Positions 39,584 through 48,476 of a DNA stretch of 64,000 nt are shown one piece after another; within the stretch, counting starts at the first letter, position 1; every line of letters starts with the position of its first letter. The translations under genes were made by a program, and so were the position numbers. Location: positions 1 through 64,000 of the forward strand of contig NZ_JAXAFJ010000013.1 of assembly GCF_033898525.1 (NCBI RefSeq). Reading direction: 5' to 3'. The notes beneath the pieces were generated by a model. That model had not been told where the DNA came from. It made no database searches and saw nothing but the letters and a program-made list of their open reading frames with translations. This stretch comes from Flaviflagellibacter rhizophilus (GTDB lineage: Bacteria; Pseudomonadota; Alphaproteobacteria; Rhizobiales; Methylopilaceae).

Positions 39584-40453
39584 ATGGCTGAGGATGTGAT
39601 CCGGCCCCGACTGGGGCGCGGCCTGGCGGCGCTTATCGGGGATGTCGGTGAGGATGAGCGCCTGTCCGAGCGTCCGCGCAACGGGCAACGGCGTGCGCCA
39701 GTCGAGTTCCTGCGAGCCAACCCACGCAATCCGCGCAAGGCCTTTACGGAAGCGGAACTCGAAGATCTCGTGAACTCGGTCCGCGAGAAAGGGGTGGTGC
39801 AGCCCATTCTCGTGCGTTCCGCACCCGGCCAGCAGGGCTCCTTTGAGATCATCGCGGGCGAGCGGCGCTGGCGCGCGGCGCAGCGTGCCGGGCTCCACGA
39901 AGTGCCCATTGTCGTCCTCGAAGTCTCCGATCGCGAGGCGCTCGAACTGGCGATCATCGAGAACGTGCAACGCGCCGACCTCAACGCGATCGAGGAAGCG
40001 GCGGGCTACGAGTCGCTTGTCGCCTCTCATGGCTACACGCAGAACGACCTGGCGAAGATCATCGGCAAGAGCCGCAGCCACATCGCGAATACGATGCGGC
40101 TGATGAAGCTGCCCGAAGACGTGCGCGAGAAGGTCCGGCAGGGAGCGCTGAGCGCCGGCCATGCGCGCGCATTGCTGGGTCTGGATGATCCGTCCTCCGC
40201 AGCGCGGCGCATCGTCGACGAGGGACTGACGGTTCGCGACGCCGAGGCGATGGCGCAGGGTGCGACATCCAGCCTGCGAGGGCGGAAGGCAGCGGTCGGC
40301 AAGGACGCGGATACGGCTGCCCTCGAGAAGCAGTTGTCGGATCTTCTCGGAATGGACGTCATCATCGACCACAAGGGCGAACGCGGCCAGATCCAGATCC
40401 GCTACGCGTCCCTGGACCAGCTGGATGAGCTTTGCCGGCGATTGAAGGGTTAG
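39584..40453 (+). CDS. parB: Chromosome partitioning protein ParB
   Basis: A 289-residue CTP-dependent DNA clamp. The N-terminal RPRLGRGLAALIGD is the ParA-stimulating segment, GERRWRAA (92-99) and ENVQRADLN (126-134) form the nucleotide-binding boxes. The helix-turn-helix (about 151-173) reads parS, and a C-terminal dimerisation domain ends the protein. Three parS-like sites lie 1.5-4.8 kb upstream. It is convergent with holA, with a weak hairpin at 40497. Confidence 0.97.
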   Translation: MAEDVIRPRLGRGLAALIGDVGEDERLSERPRNGQRRAPVEFLRANPRNPRKAFTEAELEDLVNSVREKGVVQPILVRSAPGQQGSFEIIAGERRWRAAQRAGLHEVPIVVLEVSDREALELAIIENVQRADLNAIEEAAGYESLVASHGYTQNDLAKIIGKSRSHIANTMRLMKLPEDVREKVRQGALSAGHARALLGLDDPSSAARRIVDEGLTVRDAEAMAQGATSSLRGRKAAVGKDADTAALEKQLSDLLGMDVIIDHKGERGQIQIRYASLDQLDELCRRLKG

Positions 40454-40496
40454 CGAGCCGGCGAAAACTCGTTGGCAGCCCTTAAATCGATCCGGA

Positions 40497-40515
40497 GCGC
40501 CGTCAGGGCGCGTTT
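40497..40515 (+). terminator. Weak hairpin after parB
   Basis: GCGCC-GTCAG-GGCGC followed by GTTTG lies 43 bp past the parB stop in the convergent parB/holA gap (40454-40604). The stem is short and the T run brief. No other feature was seen in this 151-bp gap. Confidence 0.4.
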
Positions 40516-40604
40516 GCCGCCCGGAGAGGAATCGTAGGCGGGCATTCCCGTTCTGCCGCTGAGGGGGCCTCCAGCAGCGCAACTTTTCCGCGAACTCCTT
40601 TCCG

Positions 40605-41636
40605 TCAGCGCCTCATGCTGCGCGCGGCCGATCCGATTTCGAGCATGATCCGGCGGGCCAGGACTTCACCGAACGATCCGCCGCGCCGCGCTTCCAGAAT
40701 GCCGGAGGACACATGGCCGAGCAGTCGTGTAAGTCGCTCAAGGTTCCAGCCCGTCAGCGCACGCTCAACCAGCGGCCTTCTGCGAAAATGCAGCTGAGGC
40801 CATTCGCGATCGAGCACCGCGCCGGGCGCGGCTCCCGCTTCGACCGCGCAGCGGAGGCGATGCAGTTGAAGAAGGTGGCGTAACGCAGCCCCGAGGATCT
40901 GGGAGGGCGACGTGCCAACGAGCGCCAGCTTGGTCAGACCCTCGTCAAGGGTTCCGACATCACCTGCGAATGCCGCGTCCACCAGATCGTCCGCCGCTGT
41001 CGCCGATGTGTCGGACATGAGGGCTTCGATATCGGAGACGGTAAGGCGTGGGGCTCCGTGCGCGTAAAGCAGCAGCTTGTCGATCTCGCCCCGCGTGGCC
41101 AGCCTGTCGGCCCCAAGCGAGCCGAGAAGCAGGCTGCGTGCGTCGCGGTCGATCTGGACGCCGGCTGCCGAAAAGGCTGCATCTATCAGGCGCCCGATGG
41201 CGGCATCGTTATCGGCAAAGCAGGGAATAGCCGCGGCCTTCGGGCTTCGCTCGCACAAGGCACGGAGCGGCGCGCCTTTCCGGAGATCCCCCGCCTCCAC
41301 GACGGTCAGGGCCTCCGGTGGCGGTCCGCCGAGCAGACCGTCGATGGCGGCATGGAAGGCGCGGCTGCCCCCTTTGACGCGAAGCACGCGCGCGCCACCG
41401 AACATGGAGATGGCGTGGGCCTCGTCCAGCAGCCGGGATGGATCGGATGCGAGATCATCCCCCTCAAGGCGGATAAGGCCGAAGCCCTCGTCCAATCCAG
41501 GTACGGCCGTCTTGATGAAGAGGGCCGCGCGTTCGCTTACAAGCCCCGCATCGGGCCCGTAGAACAACGCACAGACCAGACCGGATGGCGGCTTGGCGAG
41601 GAAGGCATCGACCCCGCCCGCCTTGACCGCGACCAT
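40605..41636 (-). CDS. holA: DNA polymerase III delta subunit
   Basis: A 343-residue clamp-loader subunit that opens the beta sliding clamp. The N-terminal part (ALFYGPDAGLVSERA) and the delta-type helices later in the sequence (RGEIDKLLLYA, SQILGAALRHLLQL) fit the family, which has low sequence conservation. It lies 6 bp after lptE on the same strand, in the order leuS-lptE-holA that is fixed in alphaproteobacteria and also seen in enterics. The length is usual. Confidence 0.92.
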   Translation of the reverse strand: MVAVKAGGVDAFLAKPPSGLVCALFYGPDAGLVSERAALFIKTAVPGLDEGFGLIRLEGDDLASDPSRLLDEAHAISMFGGARVLRVKGGSRAFHAAIDGLLGGPPPEALTVVEAGDLRKGAPLRALCERSPKAAAIPCFADNDAAIGRLIDAAFSAAGVQIDRDARSLLLGSLGADRLATRGEIDKLLLYAHGAPRLTVSDIEALMSDTSATAADDLVDAAFAGDVGTLDEGLTKLALVGTSPSQILGAALRHLLQLHRLRCAVEAGAAPGAVLDREWPQLHFRRRPLVERALTGWNLERLTRLLGHVSSGILEARRGGSFGEVLARRIMLEIGSAARSMRR

Positions 41637-41642
41637 GCGGGG

Positions 41643-42197
41643 CTAAGAGCCCCTAGCGAAATGGCCCTGCAGCTGCGCGCGGATCTGCTCGGCCACGATG
41701 CGGGCGGCACGGTCTTCGGCATCTCGGCGGGCACGCTCGCTGGCGAACCGCTGGCGTGTGCGGGTGTAGGTCGCACGGCCAAAGGCCTTGCCAGCAAATA
41801 CGGGGGCGCCGCTGCCCACCTGGACGAGAGTGAAGGAGGCATCGACACCCGCAGTCTCGACCTCCGGACGATCGGTGTAGGGATCGACGACCGCCGTCTG
41901 CGCGGCGACCACGGAGGTTTTCACATCCAGGCGGAAGCGAGGCGCCGGAGCGGTGGTGCCGCCCGTCAGAACGAAGATCAGCTGATTGCGGATCTGCTGT
42001 CCGACCCGGCCTTCCATGGGCAGAATGTCGATGGCGGCAAGATTCGCACCGGCGGGACCGGCATTTGCCGGAGAGAGCACGCCGGACATGGTGCCACCGG
42101 CATACATGGGCTGGAAGCAGCCGCCGAGCGCCAGCGCGGCACCGAGCACCACGGCCACCTTCAGGGAAGAGCGTACCCGACCGCTAGACAACGACAT
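41643..42197 (-). CDS. lptE: LPS-assembly lipoprotein LptE
   Basis: A 184-residue outer-membrane lipoprotein that plugs LptD during lipopolysaccharide insertion. The signal peptide ends in a lipobox, ALGGC with C27 as the acylated residue; Lnt at 7.1 kb would complete acylation. The start at 42197 (MSLSSGRVRSS) overlaps the last 14 nt of leuS. Sequence conservation in LptE is low, so the call rests on lipobox, size and the leuS-lptE-holA order. Confidence 0.9.
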   Translation of the reverse strand: MSLSSGRVRSSLKVAVVLGAALALGGCFQPMYAGGTMSGVLSPANAGPAGANLAAIDILPMEGRVGQQIRNQLIFVLTGGTTAPAPRFRLDVKTSVVAAQTAVVDPYTDRPEVETAGVDASFTLVQVGSGAPVFAGKAFGRATYTRTRQRFASERARRDAEDRAARIVAEQIRAQLQGHFARGS

Positions 42198-44787
42198 TGA
42201 CGATCCTCTGCGGCACCACGATGACCTTGCGCACCGGCATATCACCAATCGCGCGCGCGATGGAATCGAGTTTCATCACGGCAGCCTCGATCTCCGCTGG
42301 CGTGGCCGAGACCGGCACTTCAATCTCGTCGCGGCGCTTGCCGTTCACCTGCACGGCAAGGGTCACCACATCGGCCACCACAAGCGACTGGTCGGCGTGC
42401 GGCCATTCCGCCTCTGCGACGAGGCCCTGCCCGCCAAGAGCCTGCCAGCACTCCTCGGCGAGGTGCGGCATCATAGGTGCCACGATCTGAACGAGGATCC
42501 CTGCGGCCTCGCGGACGGCGAACGCCATGTCCTCGGCCGGCGTGGCGCGCACCGTCTGCAGAGCACCACCCAGCGTGTTGGCGAAGTCGTAGACGTGGGC
42601 GACGCAGCGGTTAAAGCGCAGCCGCTCCACGTCGTCCGTGACCGCGGCCAACGTCCTGTGCGTGGCCTGCCGCAGCTTCTTTGCCTCTGCGCTGAAGGCT
42701 TCTGGAGCCGTGGCGGGAGCGCTGATCGCCGCCGCCTCGCCGACAAGGCGCCACAAGCGTTGCACAAAGCGGCCCGCGCCTTCGACACCGGATTCCGTCC
42801 AGATCACGTCGCGCTCCGGCGGGCTGTCGGACAGCACGAACCAGCGCGCAGTGTCGGCGCCATAGGTCTCGATGATGTCGGTCGGGTCCACGGTGTTCTT
42901 CTTGGACTTCGACATCTTCTCGATGCCGCCGATCTCCACCACCGTGCCATCGGCGGTGAAGGCGGCGCGTTCGCCGTCATTCTCCACGATCTGCACTTCA
43001 GCCGGAGAGAGCCACTGGCCCGAGGCATCCTTGTAGGTCTCGTGGACCACCATGCCCTGCGTGAACAGGCCCGCGAACGGCTCCTGCACGCCGGTATAGC
43101 CAGCTTCGACCATGGCGCGGGTGAAGAAGCGCGAGTAGAGCAGGTGCAGGATCGCGTGCTCGATGCCGCCGATATACTGGTCTACCGGCAGCCAGCGATC
43201 CACCGTCAGCGGCACCACCGGCTCATCGGCCTTCGGGTCCGTGAAGCGCGCGAAGTACCAGGACGAATCCACGAAGGTGTCCATGGTGTCGGTCTCGCGC
43301 CGTCCCTTGCCGCCGCATGAGGGGCAGGCGACGTGCTTCCATGTCGGATGGTGGTCCAGCGGATTGCCCGGACGGTCGAAGGTGATGTCCGTCGGCAACG
43401 TCACCGGAAGCTGGTCGTTCGGCACCGGCACCGCGCCGCAGCTTTCGCAGTGGATGATCGGGATCGGGCAGCCCCAATAGCGCTGCCGCGAAATGCCCCA
43501 GTCGCGCAGGCGGTACTGCACCTCGGCCTGTCCCCAACCGCGCTCCTCGTAGAGGGCGAGCGTGCGGTCCATGGCCTCTTGGCATGTCTGCACCGTGCCG
43601 GGCTCTCCGTGCCATTGCACGTAGCGCACCGTCTCGGTCTTGGGCGGCACGAAGGCCGTGTCGCCCACGCTCTCGTCGCTGTCGAGCGGCTTGAAGACAT
43701 CGATAACAGAGAGCCCGTATTTGCGGGCAAAATCGAGGTCGCGCTGGTCGTGCGCCGGGCACCCGATGACGGCGCCCGTGCCGTAGTCCATCAGCACGAA
43801 ATTGGCGATCCACAGCGGCAGGTGCAGCGTGGCGTCGGCAGGATGCGTGACGGTGATGCCGGTGTCGAAGCCCAGCTTCTCGGCTGTCTCGACGGCTTCC
43901 TCGGAGGTGCCGAGCACCCGGCAGCGCGCATTGAACGCGGCGATCTCCGGATTGTCCTCTTCAAGGCGCTTCGCCAGCGGATGATCCGCCGCGATGGCCG
44001 CGAAAGTCGGCCCCATCATGGTGTCAGGTCTAGTTGTATAGACAGGTAGATTGTCGAAGCCTTCCGGCGCTCCGTTCAGCGTGAATTCAAAGGACAGCCC
44101 CTTGCTCTTGCCGATCCAGTTGCGCTGCATCAGGCGCACCTTTTCCGGCCAGCGGTCCAGCGTATCCAGGCCTTCCAGCAGGTCCTCGCTGAAGTCGGTG
44201 ATGCGCAGGAACCATTGCGTCAGCTCGCGCACCTCGACGGGCGCGCCGGAGCGCCAGCCCTTGCCGTCCACCACCTGCTCGTTGGCGAGAACGGTGTTGT
44301 CGACGGGGTCCCAGTTCACGCGCGACTGCTTGCGGTCGACAAGGCCGACCTTCAGGAACTCCAGGAACAGGCGCTGCTGGTGCCGGTAATAGGACGGGTC
44401 GCAGGTTGCGATCTCGCGCGACCAGTCGATCGACAGGCCCATGCTCTGCAACTGCCCGCGCATGGACGCGATATTGGCGTAGGTCCATTCGGCGGGATGC
44501 ACGTTGTTCTGCATCGCGGCGTTTTCGGCCGGCAGGCCGAAGGCGTCCCAGCCCATCGGGTGCAGAACGTTAAAGCCCTTGGCGCGCTTCACGCGGGCCA
44601 CCACATCGCCCATCGTATAGTTGCGCACATGGCCCATATGGATGCGCCCCGAAGGATAGGGGAACATCTCGAGCACGTAGTATTTGGGCCGGGGATCGGA
44701 GGTGTCGGTGTTGAACACGCCGCGCGCGTCCCATTCGCCCTGCCATTTGATCTCGGCTTCGCGGGCGTTGTAGCGCTCCGTCGTCAT
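42184..44787 (-). CDS. leuS: Leucyl-tRNA synthetase
   Basis: An 867-residue class I synthetase charging tRNA-Leu. The HIGH motif lies in PYPSGRIHMGHVRNY (about 43-57), the CP1 editing domain includes VIGCPAHDQRD, a CPSCGGKG zinc-type segment is present, and KMSKSKKNT is near residue 622. The start at 44787 (MTTERYNAREAE) is the family N-terminus; an ATG at 44805 would add six residues. It is divergent from yggS and heads leuS-lptE-holA. Confidence 0.97.
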   Translation of the reverse strand: MTTERYNAREAEIKWQGEWDARGVFNTDTSDPRPKYYVLEMFPYPSGRIHMGHVRNYTMGDVVARVKRAKGFNVLHPMGWDAFGLPAENAAMQNNVHPAEWTYANIASMRGQLQSMGLSIDWSREIATCDPSYYRHQQRLFLEFLKVGLVDRKQSRVNWDPVDNTVLANEQVVDGKGWRSGAPVEVRELTQWFLRITDFSEDLLEGLDTLDRWPEKVRLMQRNWIGKSKGLSFEFTLNGAPEGFDNLPVYTTRPDTMMGPTFAAIAADHPLAKRLEEDNPEIAAFNARCRVLGTSEEAVETAEKLGFDTGITVTHPADATLHLPLWIANFVLMDYGTGAVIGCPAHDQRDLDFARKYGLSVIDVFKPLDSDESVGDTAFVPPKTETVRYVQWHGEPGTVQTCQEAMDRTLALYEERGWGQAEVQYRLRDWGISRQRYWGCPIPIIHCESCGAVPVPNDQLPVTLPTDITFDRPGNPLDHHPTWKHVACPSCGGKGRRETDTMDTFVDSSWYFARFTDPKADEPVVPLTVDRWLPVDQYIGGIEHAILHLLYSRFFTRAMVEAGYTGVQEPFAGLFTQGMVVHETYKDASGQWLSPAEVQIVENDGERAAFTADGTVVEIGGIEKMSKSKKNTVDPTDIIETYGADTARWFVLSDSPPERDVIWTESGVEGAGRFVQRLWRLVGEAAAISAPATAPEAFSAEAKKLRQATHRTLAAVTDDVERLRFNRCVAHVYDFANTLGGALQTVRATPAEDMAFAVREAAGILVQIVAPMMPHLAEECWQALGGQGLVAEAEWPHADQSLVVADVVTLAVQVNGKRRDEIEVPVSATPAEIEAAVMKLDSIARAIGDMPVRKVIVVPQRIVNVVV

Positions 44788-44920
44788 ATGCTTTGTGCCA
44801 TTCATGAATGTGTGGAGCGGCGGCCGCCGCGAAGTGCTGCCGGAAATTGGCCTTTTGCCCTTGGCGGGTCAATGGCGCCCGTTCGGGGCGTGGCCGATGA
44901 ACATGAAGTGGAGGACGGTC

Positions 44921-45613
44921 ATGGATGATGGCGTGGGCGAGCGGCTGCAATCGGTGCGAGCCGCGCTGGGCACTGCATGCCTCAAGGCCGGCCGCGAAGC
45001 GGGCGATGTACGCCTGATCGCCGTCTCCAAGACGTTCCCCGCGGAGGTGATTGCGGAGGTGCTCGAAGCCGGCGAACGCTGCTTCGGCGAGAACCGTGTG
45101 CAGGAGGCCGCAGCCAAGTGGCCAGCTTTGCGGGAGCGCTACCCGGACGTGGAGCTTCACCTCATCGGACCCTTGCAGTCCAACAAGGCGCGCGAGGCCG
45201 TGGCCCTGTTCGATGCCATCCACACCGTTGACCGGCCCAGGATTGCGGAGGCGCTGGCCGCCGAGATGGAGCGCCAGGGCCGCGCGCCGAAGCTGTTCGT
45301 GCAGGTGAACACGGGCGCCGAGCCGCAGAAGGCGGGGGTGCTGCCGGAAGAGGCGGATGCCTTCCTTGCGCTGTGCCGCGAGGAGCACGGTCTCACGATA
45401 GCGGGGCTGATGTGCATCCCGCCGGCGGACGAGAACCCCTCGCCGCATTTCGCGCTGCTGGAAAAGATCGCCCGCCGCAACGCTCTCCCGGAACTGTCTA
45501 TGGGCATGAGCGGCGATTTCGAAGCCGCTGTGATGTTCGGCGCCACCTATGTGCGCGTTGGCAGCGCCATCTTCGGGACGAGGCCGCCTTTGCCAACGGC
45601 GGAAGCGGGCTAG
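44921..45613 (+). CDS. yggS: YggS-family PLP homeostasis protein
   Basis: A 230-residue alanine-racemase-fold protein binding pyridoxal phosphate through K37 (AVSKTFP). Conserved FGENRVQEA, HLIGPLQSNKAR and LSMGMSGDFEAAV segments are present. YggS/PROSC proteins keep vitamin B6 pools balanced and have no known enzymatic activity. The ATG at 44921 has GGAGG spaced 6 nt. Its TAG shares the four bases CTAG with the stop of the convergent cNMP gene. Confidence 0.95.
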   Translation: MDDGVGERLQSVRAALGTACLKAGREAGDVRLIAVSKTFPAEVIAEVLEAGERCFGENRVQEAAAKWPALRERYPDVELHLIGPLQSNKAREAVALFDAIHTVDRPRIAEALAAEMERQGRAPKLFVQVNTGAEPQKAGVLPEEADAFLALCREEHGLTIAGLMCIPPADENPSPHFALLEKIARRNALPELSMGMSGDFEAAVMFGATYVRVGSAIFGTRPPLPTAEAG

Positions 45614-46074
45614 GCCTTGTCCAAGCCGCGCAAGGTCGCGGCCACGTCCAGCAGTGCGCTTTGATCGCCGCCGATCCGCTCCACCAGCTTGTGCCGCAAC
45701 TGGGCTGCGATGTCGGGAAACTCCGTCAGCATGCGCCGGAACAGGGGGCGCGGAATGCTGAGCAGGTTGCTCGGTTCCGCACCGAATGCGTCACAGGGAC
45801 GCTCCGTGGGGATCAGCAGGGCCATCCCCCCGATCAGCGTTGAGGGGCCGACCCGGCGTTCGCTCCCATTCTTGCGGCTGGACACGACGAGCCGGACAGC
45901 GCCGGCCAGCACAACGAAGGCGCCCTCGGCGGGCGTGCCGCCCTGGAACAGCCTCTCGCCCTCGCGAAGCGCCACTTCCTCGGCCGAGAAGGCGAGAAGG
46001 CGCAGCGCGTCCTGCCGGATCTCGGCAAACAACGGCGCACGCTCTAGTACGCGAAGGGTGTCCTCAAGGCTCAT
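45610..46074 (-). CDS. Stand-alone cyclic-nucleotide-binding-domain protein
   Basis: A 154-residue protein consisting of a Crp-type cNMP-binding fold (about 10-125: LFAEIRQDALRLLAF, then GGTPAEGAFVVLAGAVRLV) without a DNA-binding helix-turn-helix. The phosphate-binding cassette is atypical (LIGGMALLIPTERPCDA lacks the canonical Arg-Ser/Thr pair order of cAMP receptors), so ligand binding is uncertain. It lies 33 bp downstream of the cenR-like regulator on the same strand and may act in that pathway. The function is otherwise unknown. Confidence 0.8.
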   Translation of the reverse strand: MSLEDTLRVLERAPLFAEIRQDALRLLAFSAEEVALREGERLFQGGTPAEGAFVVLAGAVRLVVSSRKNGSERRVGPSTLIGGMALLIPTERPCDAFGAEPSNLLSIPRPLFRRMLTEFPDIAAQLRHKLVERIGGDQSALLDVAATLRGLDKA

Positions 46075-46107
46075 TCGGCTCCCTGGCCGTACCCCGAGGC
46101 CTCTCCG

Positions 46108-46794
46108 CTACGGAACCAGCTTATATCCGCCGGCTTCCGTGACGAGCAGCACCGCGTTCGACGGGTCCTTCTCGATCTTCTGACGCAAACGGTAAATATG
46201 CGTTTCCAACGTGTGGGTCGTCACTTCCGCATTATATCCCCAGACTTCCTGCAAGAGCTCATCGCGGCCGATGACCTTGCCGCCGGCGCGGTAGAGGTAG
46301 CGCAGGATGGAAGTCTCCTTCTCCGTCAGGCGGACCTTGGAGCCCTTTTCGCTCGTCAGCAGCTTGGTGGACGGGCGGAACGTGTACGGACCCAGCGCGA
46401 ACACCACATCCTCGCTGGCCTCGTGGCTGCGCAACTGGGCGCGGATGCGGGCGAGCAGCACGGCAAAGCGGAACGGCTTGGTGACGTAGTCGTTGGCGCC
46501 GGCGTCCAGCCCCTGGATGGTGTCGTCCTCGCTATCCTGGCCCGTCAGCATGATGATGGGCCCCTGGAAGCCGCCGGAGCGCACGGTGCGCACCACGTCC
46601 CGGCCATCCGCATCGGGAAGGCCGACATCCATCAACACGAGGTCGAGATGGCCTGCCCGAATCGCCGAGACGGCCTGGTCACCGGTGGCCGCCATGGACA
46701 CGTCGAACTCCGGGTGCACGGCCAGTTGCTCGATCACCGCTTGCCGCAGGTCTTCGTCGTCCTCTACGACGAGGATCTTGCGTACAGAGGCCAT
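46108..46794 (-). CDS. cenR: OmpR-family response regulator, CenR-like
   Basis: A 228-residue response regulator. Receiver domain: acidic pocket EDDED (11-15), phospho-acceptor D56 in LMDVGLPD, T84 and K106 in YVTKPF. The winged-helix output domain (about 130-228) contains RLTEKETSILRYLYRAG and VTTHTLETHIYRLRQKIE. This closely resembles CenR, the essential envelope regulator of Caulobacter and relatives, partnered by CenK. No histidine kinase is adjacent. The start has AAGGAG spaced 7 nt. The name is by resemblance recalled from memory. Confidence 0.83.
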   Translation of the reverse strand: MASVRKILVVEDDEDLRQAVIEQLAVHPEFDVSMAATGDQAVSAIRAGHLDLVLMDVGLPDADGRDVVRTVRSGGFQGPIIMLTGQDSEDDTIQGLDAGANDYVTKPFRFAVLLARIRAQLRSHEASEDVVFALGPYTFRPSTKLLTSEKGSKVRLTEKETSILRYLYRAGGKVIGRDELLQEVWGYNAEVTTHTLETHIYRLRQKIEKDPSNAVLLVTEAGGYKLVP

Positions 46795-46900
46795 GACAGT
46801 CTCCTTGATCTTTGGCCGGATGGCCTTGAAAGGTCAGTTGGGCAGTAGATTCACGGTTCGCCGTGGTTCAACCGCCATGATGTTCGAGATGATGCACCAG

Positions 46901-47431
46901 ATGTCCGATGCGTTGCAGACTATCTATGTACGAGCCTCCGCGTTGGACAGACGCAAGGGCCGGCTTTTCGGCGAAGGGATTTCGATGCCGTGTGCCCTCG
47001 GACGCTCCGGCATCCGCACCGCCAAGCGCGAGGGCGATGGCGCGACGCCGCGAGCCGTGCTCCCTCTGCGCCGCGTCTGGTGGCGCGGCGACCGGCTGAA
47101 GCTTCCGGGAACAGGCCTGCCGATGGTCAGGACCGCGCCGGATGACCTGTGGTGCGATGCCCCGGATGATCGCCGCTACAACAGGCCCGTGACCGCGCCA
47201 TGCACGGTGTCACACGAAGCGATGTGGCGCGAGGACGGGCTGTACGATGTGGTGGTGGAGCTTGGCTGGAACGACGATCCGCCGATCAAGGGTCGGGGAA
47301 GCGCCATCTTCATGCATATCGCCCGGCCGGGCTTCCTGCCGACCGAAGGCTGCGTGGCGCTGCGCCGGCGCGACATGCTGCGTCTGCTGCCGCGCCTCGG
47401 CCCGAACACCCGTCTCCGCGTCGGACTTTAG
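46901..47431 (+). CDS. YkuD-family L,D-transpeptidase
   Basis: About 176 residues from the ATG at 46901. The catalytic pocket is visible as MHIARPGFLPTEGCVAL, with Cys encoded at 47351-47353 and the upstream His. CALGRSGIRTAKREGDGATP is the usual first strand region of these single-domain proteins. L,D-transpeptidases make 3-3 peptidoglycan crosslinks or attach proteins. There is no signal peptide, so location is unclear. The start is uncertain: ATG 46877, ATG 46901 and TTG 46913 are all in frame without good ribosome binding sites. It is divergent from cenR and convergent with xthA, overlapping it by 4 bp. Confidence 0.82.
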   Translation: MSDALQTIYVRASALDRRKGRLFGEGISMPCALGRSGIRTAKREGDGATPRAVLPLRRVWWRGDRLKLPGTGLPMVRTAPDDLWCDAPDDRRYNRPVTAPCTVSHEAMWREDGLYDVVVELGWNDDPPIKGRGSAIFMHIARPGFLPTEGCVALRRRDMLRLLPRLGPNTRLRVGL

Positions 47432-48228
47432 AAGCTGAAGCTGGCGACCAGAGGCACGTGGTCCGACGGACGCTCCCAGGACCGGACATCCTTGCGGATG
47501 CGCACATCTGTTGCCGCGCCCTCGATATCGCGGCTCGTCCAGATGTGGTCGAGCCTTCGCCCGCGGTTCGACGCCTCCCAGTTCGGTGAGCGATAGCTCC
47601 ACCAGGTGAAGACGCGCTCCGGCTCGGGCATCCGCTTACGCACGGTGTCCACCCATCCGAGGTTCTGGATCGACAGCATGCGCTCGGTCTCGGCCGGCGT
47701 GTGGCTGACGACACCCAGCATCTGGCGGTGGCTCCAGACATCGTCGGGCAGAGGCGCCACGTTGAGGTCGCCGACCAGGATGGCGCGTTCCGGCGAGCGC
47801 CCGCCCGTCCATGTGCCGATCTCGTCGAGATAGGCGAGCTTGTGCGCGAATTTCGGGTTCGCTTCAGGGTCCGGGATGTCGCCACCCGCCGGCACGTAGA
47901 AGTTATGCAGCGTGACACCTTCGGCCGGGCCTTCCGCCATGGTGACGGCGATGTGCCGGGCATCTTCCTTGCCGCCGAAGCGGAAGCGATCCACGGAGGC
48001 GAAAGGCAGGCGCGAGAGAATGGCCACGCCGTGATAGCCCTTCTGGCAGGTCAGCGCGGAATGGGTGTAGCCCCGGCCGTTGAAGGGGTTTTGCGGAAAT
48101 TGTGCCTCAAGGCACTTCGTTTCCTGAAGGCAGAGAAGATCCGGCTGCTCCTCGTCGAGCACGCGCATCACCTGCTCGATACGCAGACGTACGGAATTGA
48201 TGTTCCAGCTGATGATCTTCACGGGCAT
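47428..48228 (-). CDS. xthA: Exodeoxyribonuclease III
   Basis: A 266-residue AP endonuclease/exonuclease of base-excision repair. ISWNINSVR (6-14), CLQETK with the metal-binding Glu, GDLNVAP and the C-terminal SDHVPLVA give the complete endonuclease/exonuclease/phosphatase active site. The ATG at 48228 gives the standard N-terminus MPVKIISWNIN. It lies just downstream of lolA but beyond the terminator at 48276-48311, so it probably has its own promoter. Confidence 0.95.
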   Translation of the reverse strand: MPVKIISWNINSVRLRIEQVMRVLDEEQPDLLCLQETKCLEAQFPQNPFNGRGYTHSALTCQKGYHGVAILSRLPFASVDRFRFGGKEDARHIAVTMAEGPAEGVTLHNFYVPAGGDIPDPEANPKFAHKLAYLDEIGTWTGGRSPERAILVGDLNVAPLPDDVWSHRQMLGVVSHTPAETERMLSIQNLGWVDTVRKRMPEPERVFTWWSYRSPNWEASNRGRRLDHIWTSRDIEGAATDVRIRKDVRSWERPSDHVPLVASFSF

Positions 48229-48275
48229 GGCGACGGCTTAAGCCACGGCGCGGTACTGCGCCATAGCGCACCCGC

Positions 48276-48311
48276 AAAAAGCAGCGCCCGGTCTGGGGGA
48301 TGACCGGGCGC
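48276..48311 (-). terminator. Rho-independent terminator downstream of lolA
   Basis: A perfect 10-bp stem (GCGCCCGGTC / GACCGGGCGC, 48284-48293 with 48302-48311) and 8-nt loop are followed on the minus strand by TGCTTTTTGC. It lies about 165 nt after the lolA stop and 48 bp before xthA. Confidence 0.8.
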
Positions 48312-48476
48312 GCTCACGCTTTTCGCGTTAACGCCGGGAGGGTTAGCCGGCGTTGCAGGAGCCATATGACGACGGGGACGCCACGGGGAACAGGCTCCTG
48401 CCTGTCACATCATCTGGGAGAGGGCCGGCGCGGCGGCAAGAAGCGCCCAATTCACGAGGGCGTGACGGCGGCCCGC

